From Blautia sp. An249 (GTDB taxonomy: Bacteria > Bacillota > Clostridia > Lachnospirales > Lachnospiraceae), in assembly GCF_002159835.1 (NCBI RefSeq), contig NZ_NFJL01000028.1, positions 1 through 39,011 of the forward strand: DNA of 39,011 bases. Direction: 5' to 3'. Position 1 is the first letter of the stretch. Each line of letters starts with the position of its first letter. The notes under the pieces are model-generated. The model did not search any database. It saw only the letters and a program-made list of their open reading frames with translations, and was not told the origin of the DNA. Of the stretch, positions 33,018 to 39,011 are shown piece after piece. The position numbers and the translations under genes are program-made.

Positions 33018-33866
33018 ATGTTAAAAGTAGAAAATCTAAAAAAGCAGTATGGCTCCTTCACCCTGGACTGCTCTCTGGAAGTAATGCCCGGATGCATCAC
33101 CGGTCTTGTGGGCCGAAACGGAGCCGGAAAAAGTACCACCTTCAAGGCCATTCTGGGACTGATTTCCACAGACAGCGGCTCCATCTCTATTTTCGGAAAA
33201 GATATAAAAGATTTTACAGAGACGGACAAACAGAAGATAGGCGTTGTATTATCCAATTCCGGTTTCAGCGGCTATTTAACCATTAACGACATCCTGCCGA
33301 TTCTCGCAAGCCTGTATCCCCTCTTCGATCAGGCCGCATTTTTAGAATACTGCAATCGTTTTCAACTGCCCTTAGATAAAAAGATCCAGAAATTTTCCAC
33401 TGGTATGAAAGCGAAGCTGAAACTAATCGCAGCTATCACCCATGACGCTTCTCTCTTACTTCTGGATGAGCCCACTGCCGGGCTGGATGTGGTTGCAAGA
33501 GACGAACTGCTGACTCTTCTCAGAGACTTCATGGAGGAAAAAGAAGATCGGGCTGTCTTAATCAGCTCCCATATCTCAACGGATTTAGAGAGTTTATGTG
33601 ACGATTTGTATCTAATCGGAAACGGAAAGATTTTACTTCACGAAGACACAGATCGCCTTTTAAGCCAGTATGCGATTCTGAAAGTAGATAACCGGCAGTT
33701 TCAGAAACTGGACCCCCGGTATCTGCTGAAATGGAAGCAGGAGGCTTACGGCTATCGATGTCTTACAGATCAAAAACAGTTTTATCTGGAAAACTACCCT
33801 GATATTGTTGTGGAAAAAAGCGGGATTGACGATTTGATTCTGTTTAACAAGGAGGTATCTTTATGA
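33018..33866 (+). CDS. ABC transporter ATP-binding protein
   Basis: 282-residue ATPase of an ABC exporter. Walker A GRNGAGKSTT (about 32-41), Q-loop region VVLSNSGF, signature FSTGMKAKLKLIAAI and Walker B LLLLDEPTAGLD, then the H-loop SSHIS. The signature reads STGMK instead of SGGQ, common in BcrA/YtrB-like exporters. The C-terminal 70 residues are an extra domain typical of these. Works with the downstream permease (4-base overlap) under the GntR regulator; role in antibiotic/peptide export is inferred. Confidence 0.93.
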   Translation: MLKVENLKKQYGSFTLDCSLEVMPGCITGLVGRNGAGKSTTFKAILGLISTDSGSISIFGKDIKDFTETDKQKIGVVLSNSGFSGYLTINDILPILASLYPLFDQAAFLEYCNRFQLPLDKKIQKFSTGMKAKLKLIAAITHDASLLLLDEPTAGLDVVARDELLTLLRDFMEEKEDRAVLISSHISTDLESLCDDLYLIGNGKILLHEDTDRLLSQYAILKVDNRQFQKLDPRYLLKWKQEAYGYRCLTDQKQFYLENYPDIVVEKSGIDDLILFNKEVSL

Positions 33867-34504
33867 AAGGGTTATTAATCAAAGATTTTAAGCTTATGAA
33901 AAATCAGAAAAATTTCCTGTTCGTTATTTTTATCGGCGCCATTGCCTCTATGCTCCTGTCCGGTTTCTCTTCCTTCCTGATGGGATACTTTCCCTTTATC
34001 TGTTCTTTTTTTGTATTAAGTACCATCAGTTACGACGAGTTTGATAACGGAAATGCTTTTTTATATACCCTTCCTTTTTCCAGGAAAACTTATGTAAAAG
34101 AAAAATATCTGTTTGGATTTCTGGCAGGAACCGCCGGCTGTATTATTTCATTGATTATCACTGTTTTGTACCGGTACTTTACCCATACCGGATTTTCCCT
34201 GACGGAGTTACTGGTACCCGCGGCTGCTGTTCTCATGATTTTAATTATCATTTTGTCTTTTATGCTCCCCATTCATTTAAAATTCGGCGGGGAAAAAGGA
34301 CGCTATGCTTTATTTGGCATTTTCCTCTTTTTGGTGCTGTTCGGAGGAATCGGGCTGCAGTTTTTTCCCCTTGAGGTTCTGGGCGAATTTTTACATGCCC
34401 TGAAACCGGCCGGATTCTTAAGCCTGCTGGCAGTTTTCACCTTTGTTTTCACCTTTATCTCCTACCGAATCAGCGTTCTCATTCAGGAGCGTAAAGAATT
34501 CTAA
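33863..34504 (+). CDS. ABC-2 type permease
   Basis: 213-residue membrane protein with six hydrophobic segments, the ABC2_membrane_5 type found with YtrA/ABC operons. The start codon overlaps the ATPase stop (ATGA). Visible: MKGLLIKDFKLMKNQKNFLF at the start, then DEFDNGNAFLYTLPFSRKTYVKEKY, the cytoplasmic loop conserved in this family. Its stop codon overlaps the convergent rarA stop by 4 bases (34501-34504), with no terminator between, so the two transcripts must run into each other. Confidence 0.9.
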   Translation: MKGLLIKDFKLMKNQKNFLFVIFIGAIASMLLSGFSSFLMGYFPFICSFFVLSTISYDEFDNGNAFLYTLPFSRKTYVKEKYLFGFLAGTAGCIISLIITVLYRYFTHTGFSLTELLVPAAAVLMILIIILSFMLPIHLKFGGEKGRYALFGIFLFLVLFGGIGLQFFPLEVLGEFLHALKPAGFLSLLAVFTFVFTFISYRISVLIQERKEF

Positions 34505-35829
34505 TTCCTGTGCGTTTTTTTCCATTCCTTTATTCGGAGAAGTCTTTCTTTGATTTCCCTTTCCTTTCCGGAATCGGTGGGATGGTAATAACATTGATTT
34601 TTCAAGCTGTCCGGCATGCACTGCATAACGGTCAGCTTTTCTTTTGTACTGTGTGCATACTGGTAGCCCTCCCCATAATGCAGCTCTTTCATCAGGCTGG
34701 TGGGAGAGTTTCTCAGTGCAAGGGGCACCGGCTCTGCTCTCTTTGCTTTCACATCTCCTTTGCACGCCTCGCAGGCCGTATAAAGGGCATTGGATTTAGG
34801 CGCCATGGATAAATAGATGACCGCATGAGTCAGATGAACGTCGCATTCCGGCAGACCCAGGAAATGGCAGGCCTGATAGGCGTCTACTGCCACATGGAGG
34901 GCATTGCTGTCCGCCATTCCCACATCCTCACTGGCGAAACGTATCAGACGTCTGGCGATATACAGCGGGTCTTCCCCTCCTTCCAGCATCCGGCACATCC
35001 AGTAAAGAGCCGCGTCGGGATCACTGTTTCGCATGGATTTATGCAGGGCAGAAATTAAATTGTAATGTTCTTCTCCCGTCTTATCATACAAAAGGGATTT
35101 CCGGCTGATGCACTGCTCCAGTCCCGAATCAGTGACCTCTGTCCCGTTTTCGTCCGTTTTTCCGTTTAGCACTGCCATCTCCAGAGTATTTAAAGCTGTC
35201 CTGGCGTCGCCGTTTGAAAAAGCGGCAATCGCCTTTAACTGCGTGTCTGTGATTTTAACTTTTTCCTTCCCGAAGCCCATGGGATGCTTTAAGGCATTAT
35301 TCAAAAGCTTAAACAAATCCTGTTCTGTCAGCGGTTTCAGAACGAAAACCTTACACCGGGATAAAAGCGCCGCGTTTATCTCAAAAGAGGGATTCTCCGT
35401 GGTTGCGCCAATCAGAATAATGCTTCCTTTTTCCACAAAGGGAAGGAAAGCGTCCTGCTGCGCCTTATTAAACCGGTGAATTTCGTCTACAAATACCACC
35501 GTTTTTCGGCCCACCCGTCTCCTCTGTTCTGCGGTTTTCATAACTTCTTTGATTTCTCTGATTCCGCTGGTCACAGCACTGAAATTAATAAATTCCGCCT
35601 CTGTTTTTCCGGCTATCATTCGAGCCAGAGTCGTCTTTCCTACCCCGGGCGGTCCCCAGAAGATCATAGATGAAATCAGATCTCTTTCTATTATCTGACG
35701 CAGTATTTTGCCCTCCCCCAGCAAATGCTCCTGCCCCACAAACTCTTCCAGACTGGAAGGACGAAGCCTGGTAGCAAGGGGAGACGTTTTTTGCGAATTG
35801 TCAAACAGTGTCAATTGTTCCATCTCCAC
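34501..35829 (-). CDS. rarA: replication-associated recombination protein RarA (MgsA)
   Basis: 442-residue AAA+ ATPase related to clamp-loader subunits and Werner helicase interacting protein; acts at stalled replication forks. Walker A GPPGVGKTTLA, Walker B VVFVDEIHRFNKAQQDAFLP, sensor GATTENPSFEINAALLSRC, and the C-terminal MgsA tetramerisation part with ALYWMCRMLEGGEDP. The N-terminus carries QLTLF (residues 5-9), a match to the beta-clamp-binding motif. Start: GTG at 35829 has AGGAGG 7 bases upstream; the ATG two codons later is an alternative. A divergent promoter (TTGTGG, 17 bp, TATAAT) overlaps that of the neighbouring antisense RNA. Confidence 0.93.
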   Translation of the reverse strand: MEMEQLTLFDNSQKTSPLATRLRPSSLEEFVGQEHLLGEGKILRQIIERDLISSMIFWGPPGVGKTTLARMIAGKTEAEFINFSAVTSGIREIKEVMKTAEQRRRVGRKTVVFVDEIHRFNKAQQDAFLPFVEKGSIILIGATTENPSFEINAALLSRCKVFVLKPLTEQDLFKLLNNALKHPMGFGKEKVKITDTQLKAIAAFSNGDARTALNTLEMAVLNGKTDENGTEVTDSGLEQCISRKSLLYDKTGEEHYNLISALHKSMRNSDPDAALYWMCRMLEGGEDPLYIARRLIRFASEDVGMADSNALHVAVDAYQACHFLGLPECDVHLTHAVIYLSMAPKSNALYTACEACKGDVKAKRAEPVPLALRNSPTSLMKELHYGEGYQYAHSTKEKLTVMQCMPDSLKNQCYYHPTDSGKEREIKERLLRIKEWKKTHRN

Positions 35830-35876
35830 AGATAACCCTCCTATTCCTTTCTATGCAAAAATTCAGGGTTTCCGGC

Positions 35877-35917
35877 ACTGTTCAGTTCTGAATTTTTTAT
35901 TGAACACACTGAACAGT
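35877..35917. promoter_or_regulatory. 10-bp inverted repeat between rarA and the antitoxin RNA
   Basis: ACTGTTCAGT (35877-35886) and ACTGAACAGT (35908-35917) form a perfect inverted repeat; the right arm lies in the spacer of the antitoxin promoter. It could be a shared operator. It does not match the Firmicute LexA box GAACnnnnGTTC. Confidence 0.4.
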
Positions 35918-35928
35918 TGTGTTATATT
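35900..35928 (+). promoter_or_regulatory. promoter of the antitoxin RNA
   Basis: TTGAAC, 17 bp, TATATT on the plus strand, predicted start near 35936, firing towards the toxin gene. Confidence 0.6.
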
Positions 35929-35935
35929 ATAGAAA

Positions 35936-36025
35936 AAGGAACAACCGCCCACAAGGGGTTGACCGATTATAAGGATAGCAAGCCACCCTGAACCGTCCAA
36001 AGTACAAGGGTGGTTTTGCTATGTA
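35936..36025 (+). ncRNA. antisense RNA antitoxin (type I TA)
   Basis: Predicted ~90-nt RNA transcribed convergently to the toxin gene. It contains CAAGCCACCCTG (35979-35990), which is complementary to the toxin 5' leader copy at 36150-36161, and ends in the hairpin AGCAAGCCACCCT..AGGGTGGTTTTGCT, which also forms the end of the toxin message. This is the par/RNAII plan: pairing at the shared hairpin and at the leader repeats. RNA boundaries are estimated from the promoter and hairpin. Confidence 0.65.
35979..35990. repeat. direct repeat copy 1 of the TA locus
   Basis: CAAGCCACCCTG; identical copy at 36150-36161. Copy 1 lies in the shared terminator hairpin region and in the antisense RNA. Confidence 0.75.
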
Positions 36026-36028
36026 TGG

Positions 36029-36118
36029 CTACTTACAAAACGAAAATATGAATGTAAGCAATGCCAGAAGGAAAAGACCAAAGGTCATCAAATCCTTAAA
36101 ATCAAAATGATTTTTCAT
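36029..36118 (-). CDS. 29-residue holin-like type I toxin peptide
   Basis: Small ORF from ATG 36118: charged start MKNHFDFKD, one hydrophobic helix MTFGLFLLALLTFI with IFSF after it, and CK at the end. This matches the putative holin-like toxin (Hol_Tox; TxpA/BsrG-related) family, whose members have the same (L)MTFGLFxLALLT core. GGGGGTGAT, a near-perfect Shine-Dalgarno sequence, lies 8 bases before this ATG; an ATG two codons upstream is an alternative. Such peptides insert into the membrane and are silenced by an antisense RNA. It has its own promoter and direct-repeat leader. No homology search could be done, so family membership is from recall. Confidence 0.75.
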   Translation of the reverse strand: MKNHFDFKDLMTFGLFLLALLTFIFSFCK

Positions 36119-36149
36119 AGGCATCACCCCCATTCTTTTGGAATGAGGT

Positions 36150-36161
36150 CAAGCCACCCTG
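36150..36161. repeat. direct repeat copy 2 of the TA locus (toxin leader)
   Basis: CAAGCCACCCTG; on the minus strand it is in the 5' leader of the toxin mRNA, 31 bases before the toxin start. Further out, CGGTTGTTCC at 36167-36176 is the inverted counterpart of GGAACAACCG at 35938-35947, so toxin mRNA and antitoxin RNA begin with nearly the same sequence. Confidence 0.75.
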
Positions 36162-36184
36162 TAACACGGTTGTTCCATGGCAAA

Positions 36185-36213
36185 ATTCTACCATATTCTT
36201 ATACCTCTGACAA
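36185..36213 (-). promoter_or_regulatory. promoter of the toxin gene
   Basis: TTGTCA, 17 bp, TAGAAT on the minus strand; predicted start near 36178, giving a leader of about 60 bases that contains the direct repeat. Confidence 0.75.
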
Positions 36214-36250
36214 CTCACATAATCGCCATAGATAATTCTAAAAATCAAAT

Positions 36251-36300
36251 AAAAAAAAGGCTATGTCGGAAATCATTCTGATTCTGATATAGCCTTTTTT
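36251..36300 (-). terminator. terminator after the GGGtGRT gene
   Basis: Long stem AAAAAAGGCTAT / ATAGCCTTTTTT with extra pairing inside; eight T follow on the minus strand. It isolates the GGGtGRT/Fe-S pair from the TA locus. Confidence 0.9.
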
Positions 36301-36359
36301 CATACTCAGTGTTTTACAACGTTTTCAACTCTGAACAGTCCTTGATTTTACTGTATTTC

Positions 36360-37370
36360 TTAGAATTTGCCTGCCTTAGCAGCTTCCTCTACGGAAACGG
36401 CTACTGCTACGGTCATACCAACCATTGGGTTGTTTCCTGCACCGATTAAGCCCATCATTTCTACGTGAGCCGGTACGGAAGAAGAACCTGCAAACTGTGC
36501 GTCAGAGTGCATACGTCCTAAAGTATCTGTCATACCGTAGGAAGCCGGGCCTGCTGCCATGTTGTCCGGATGCAGAGTACGTCCTGTACCGCCGCCGGAA
36601 GCAACAGAGAAGTATTTCTTTCCTGCTTCTACGCATTCTTTCTTATAGGTACCTGCTACCGGGTGCTGGAAACGGGTCGGGTTTGTAGAGTTACCGGTAA
36701 TGGAAACGTCTACGCCTTCTTTCCACATAATTGCAACGCCTTCACGAACGTCGTTTGCTCCGTAGCAGTTTACTTTTGCACGAAGTCCTTCAGAATAAGA
36801 TTTGCGGAATACTTCTTTTAATTCTCCTGTAAAGTAATCATATTCTGTTTCCACATATGTAAATCCATTGATACGTGCAATGATCTGAGCGGCGTCTTTT
36901 CCTAAACCATTTAAGATAACGCGCAGTGGCTCTTTACGAACTTTGTTTGCTTTTTCTGCAATACCGATGGCACCTTCTGCTGCTGCAAAAGATTCATGTC
37001 CTGCCAGGAAAGCGAAACATTTTGTTTCTTCTTCCAGAAGCATTTTTCCAAGATTACCATGTCCCAGACCTACTTTACGCTGATCTGCTACGGATCCCGG
37101 AATACAGAAAGCCTGAAGACCTTCTCCGATTGCTGCTGCTGCATCTGCTGCTCTTGTGCATCCTTTCTTAATTGCAATCGCTGCACCTACGATATAAGCC
37201 CAACATGCATTTTCGAAGCAGATCGGCTGGATACCTTTAATCTGATTGTATACGTCCAGACCTGCATCTTTTGTAATTTTCTCAGCCTCTTCAATGGAAG
37301 AAATTCCATAGCTATTTAATACTGAGTTGATTTTATCAATTCTTCTCTCATATGATTCAAATAAAGCCAT
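36360..37370 (-). CDS. GGGtGRT protein
   Basis: 336-residue protein named for its conserved motif, here SGGGTGRTLHP followed by MAAGPASYGMTDTLGRMHSDAQFAGSSSVPAHVEMMGLIGAGNNPMVGMTVAVAV-type C-terminus. No signal peptide or membrane segment. The N-terminal part has GIQPICFENACWAYIVGAAIAI and FLAGHESFAAAEG. The biochemical role of the family is not established; it occurs in anaerobes next to an iron-sulfur scaffold-like gene, as here (63-base gap), implying joint work. AGGAGG lies 8 bases before the ATG. Codon-rich in GAA/GCT-type high-expression codons compared with neighbours, which suggests strong expression. Confidence 0.93.
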   Translation of the reverse strand: MALFESYERRIDKINSVLNSYGISSIEEAEKITKDAGLDVYNQIKGIQPICFENACWAYIVGAAIAIKKGCTRAADAAAAIGEGLQAFCIPGSVADQRKVGLGHGNLGKMLLEEETKCFAFLAGHESFAAAEGAIGIAEKANKVRKEPLRVILNGLGKDAAQIIARINGFTYVETEYDYFTGELKEVFRKSYSEGLRAKVNCYGANDVREGVAIMWKEGVDVSITGNSTNPTRFQHPVAGTYKKECVEAGKKYFSVASGGGTGRTLHPDNMAAGPASYGMTDTLGRMHSDAQFAGSSSVPAHVEMMGLIGAGNNPMVGMTVAVAVSVEEAAKAGKF

Positions 37371-37434
37371 TCTTCTATCCTCCTATATCTTTCTATGGCA
37401 ACGCTGTTTCTGTTCAGTATCGCGCATCCGGCTC

Positions 37435-38127
37435 TTACTGCTTACGCGGATCGATAATCTTCGCTGCGTCAGCAACACGTCCGTACTGGCCTTTTGCCTT
37501 TTCAAAAGCTGTGTTTGCGTCATCGCCTGCTTTCATAAAGTCCATCATTCTTCCGAAGTTTACATACTGATAACCAATAATGCAGTCTTCGTCATCCAGT
37601 GCAATACCTGTTACATAACCTTCTGCCATTTCCAAATAACGAGGTCCTTTTTTCAGAGTACCATACATGGTTCCAACCTGAGAACGAAGTCCTTTTCCAA
37701 GGTCTTCCAGTCCGGCTCCAACCGGCAGTCCTTCTTCAGAAAAAGCACTCTGAGAACGTCCGTAAACAATCTGCAAAAACAGTTCTCTCATAGCTGTGTT
37801 AATTGCGTCACATACAAGGTCAGTGTTCAGAGCCTCCAATACCGTTCTTCCAGGAAGAATTTCAGATGCCATAGCTGCAGAGTGAGTCATTCCTGAACAT
37901 CCGATTGTCTCTACCAGTGCTTCCTGAATAATTCCTTCCTTTACGTTTAAAGTCAGTTTACAGGTTCCCTGCTGAGGTGCACACCAGCCCACACCGTGTG
38001 TTAAACCAGAAATATCCTTAATCTCTTTTGCTTTTACCCATTTTGCTTCTTCTGGAATAGGAGCTGCACCATGAGCAACGCCCTGAGCAACTGGGCACAT
38101 CATTTCTACTTCATGTGAATAAATCAT
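37435..38127 (-). CDS. IscU/NifU-like iron-sulfur scaffold-family protein
   Basis: 230-residue protein usually annotated as iron-sulfur cluster assembly scaffold. The core VKEGIIQEALVETIGCSGMTHSAAMASEILPGRTVLEAL (about 62-100) has the IscU-like fold pattern with one central Cys; other Cys are C11 (MMCPVAQG) and C49 (GWCAPQQGTC). The canonical three-Cys IscU set is not evident, so scaffold activity is uncertain. C-terminal half is specific to this subfamily and contains DEDCIIGYQYVNFG. AAGGAG precedes the ATG at 38127. It forms a two-gene unit with GGGtGRT; no IscS/SufBCD gene lies nearby. Confidence 0.85.
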   Translation of the reverse strand: MIYSHEVEMMCPVAQGVAHGAAPIPEEAKWVKAKEIKDISGLTHGVGWCAPQQGTCKLTLNVKEGIIQEALVETIGCSGMTHSAAMASEILPGRTVLEALNTDLVCDAINTAMRELFLQIVYGRSQSAFSEEGLPVGAGLEDLGKGLRSQVGTMYGTLKKGPRYLEMAEGYVTGIALDDEDCIIGYQYVNFGRMMDFMKAGDDANTAFEKAKGQYGRVADAAKIIDPRKQ

Positions 38128-38162
38128 TGTAATACTCCTTTCAAATGTTGATTGGCTTATTC

Positions 38163-38184
38163 GTTGTTATTGAGCGATAACAAC
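38163..38184. promoter_or_regulatory. inverted repeat upstream of the Fe-S/GGGtGRT operon
   Basis: GTTGTTAT-TGAGCG-ATAACAAC: perfect 8-bp arms about 40 bases before the start codon. It may be an operator or an mRNA leader hairpin. No clear -35/-10 pair was found. Confidence 0.5.
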
Positions 38185-38233
38185 CTAGAAGTATTTTCTC
38201 ACAAAATAGAAAAATAGTCCAGTCAAAAATTGT

Positions 38234-38273
38234 AAAAAATACGGAGACTTGCATCATGCAAATCTCCGTATTT
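38234..38273 (-). terminator. terminator after the last membrane protein gene
   Basis: Stem AAATACGGAGA..TTGCAT / ATGCAA..TCTCCGTATTT, followed by six T on the minus strand, right after the stop codon at 38275. Confidence 0.9.
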
Positions 38274-38274
38274 G

Positions 38275-38907
38275 TTATTCTATGTTTTCTTCCCGCGGCT
38301 CTTCTCCTTCCGGGGACTCTTCCTGGGCTTCCTTCATTCTTTTATGACGCAGATAGAAATAGTATCCTGACTCATAATAGGGAACGAACGCACAGAGAAG
38401 TACATGAAAGACTCTCATATTCCCCCTGGCGCGGTTTTCGAAAATCTGGTAATTTACCAGTCCGGTCAGAGTCACCACCACGATCTCAATCAGTCTGCTG
38501 AATATAGAAGTAATAATCAGGATAAACATCCAGGATCCAATGTCCCCTCCTACGGTATAGCCCCCTGCCGCAAGGTGGAGCACCGTTCTTAAAATATATC
38601 CGAACCACACTATCAGAACGAAGATGCCGATAATTCCTCTGGATAAAATAGGAATCACAGCCATCCAGATTCCCGGATTCTTCAGTTGCCTGTTTCCCAG
38701 GCGGATTTCCCCTGCTATCTGCCCGTGAAGATATTTCCTGAGCACCGGAATAAAGGCAAACCAGGGATTCTTAATCCCTTTTTCCATGGCTATATCATAG
38801 ATTCCCAGACCATATAACAAATAACCGGCCAGACTGATTAACAGCCACAGCCCTGAAAACAGTACAAATAATAAAATAAAACCGGTTGTCACTATTGCAT
38901 CCGCCAT
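38275..38907 (-). CDS. multi-pass membrane protein of unknown function
   Basis: 210-residue membrane protein with about five hydrophobic segments and a charged C-terminal tail (EEPREENIE). The stretch IYDIAMEKGIKNPWFAFIPVLRKYLHGQIAGEI resembles proteins annotated as DUF5684-like or 'zinc-ribbon/DUF805-type' integral membrane proteins, in which a 'GxxNPWxAxIP' segment recurs; I could not assign it further. GGGGAG lies before the ATG at 38907. The remaining 104 bases to the window end hold no recognisable gene. Confidence 0.7.
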   Translation of the reverse strand: MADAIVTTGFILLFVLFSGLWLLISLAGYLLYGLGIYDIAMEKGIKNPWFAFIPVLRKYLHGQIAGEIRLGNRQLKNPGIWMAVIPILSRGIIGIFVLIVWFGYILRTVLHLAAGGYTVGGDIGSWMFILIITSIFSRLIEIVVVTLTGLVNYQIFENRARGNMRVFHVLLCAFVPYYESGYYFYLRHKRMKEAQEESPEGEEPREENIE

Positions 38908-39011
38908 TTCTGTCTCCCCTTTCTGCTTTCCTTTGCTAAATTGAAATTTTAAATTCCAGTGCAGAGGTAAATTCCACCATACTTTATTTTTTGCAGATTT
39001 TACAGGAAATT

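Noticed and set aside
35877..35917. LexA/SOS box upstream of rarA.
   Set aside because: The inverted repeat ACTGTTCAGT/ACTGAACAGT does not fit GAACnnnnGTTC or CTGTn8ACAG spacing.

Overview
The window looks like a chromosomal segment from a low-to-moderate-GC, spore-forming anaerobic Firmicute, most likely a gut Lachnospiraceae (Blautia/Dorea/Mediterraneibacter-like). The reasons are strong AGGAGG ribosome sites, a leucine T-box, a SleB-type cortex hydrolase, a flavodiiron-rubredoxin-NAD(P)H reductase fusion for O2/NO defence, a GGGtGRT protein, a ZTP riboswitch and TRAP/LarA hydroxyacid genes. The family-level placement is inference. Most genes lie on the minus strand.

Left part (1-12.6 kb) is mainly amino-acid biosynthesis: a 3'-truncated dGTPase gene (dgt) just downstream of thrC; sleB; leuA behind a T-box leader with a consensus promoter; tRNA-Pro(GGG); leuCD with a divergent LysR regulator; then ilvN-ilvC with a consensus promoter and no ilvB in the window. 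A DUF4234 membrane protein and a tyrosine-phosphatase-like protein with its catalytic Cys replaced by Ser follow. Palindromic interspersed repeats (CTATTACATAA / GAGGACAAGTCCTC type) sit in the leuA leader, after lysR and around 15.9-16.2 kb.

Middle part (12.7-24.8 kb): an ABC-class ATPase, cyclopropane fatty acid synthase, a 155-nt imperfect hairpin, a cysteine-rich DUF3795 protein, a six-repeat CRISPR array with no cas genes nearby, and a YxeA-like protein. Then comes a compact minus-strand operon: GntR/FCD regulator, LarA-family nickel-pincer racemase/epimerase, TRAP transporter DctP-DctQ-DctM and a URO-D-superfamily protein. It looks like a regulated uptake and conversion module for an unidentified carboxylate, probably a 2-hydroxyacid. 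After it come a DUF2325 gene whose promoter carries DtxR-like boxes, and an ArsC/Spx-like protein.

Right part (24.8-39 kb): the flavodiiron fusion, an M18 aminopeptidase, a formate/nitrite transporter under a ZTP (pfl) riboswitch, a TTG-started Na+-dependent NSS transporter, a membrane-anchored FKBP, an NADPH-dependent FMN reductase-like protein, a self-regulated YtrA-type GntR/ABC export operon, and rarA with a beta-clamp-binding motif. Between rarA and the GGGtGRT/Fe-S-scaffold pair is a compact locus that I read as a type I toxin-antitoxin system: a 29-residue holin-like toxin, a convergent antisense RNA, and 12-bp direct repeats placed as in par/Fst loci. The window ends with an uncharacterised multi-pass membrane protein.
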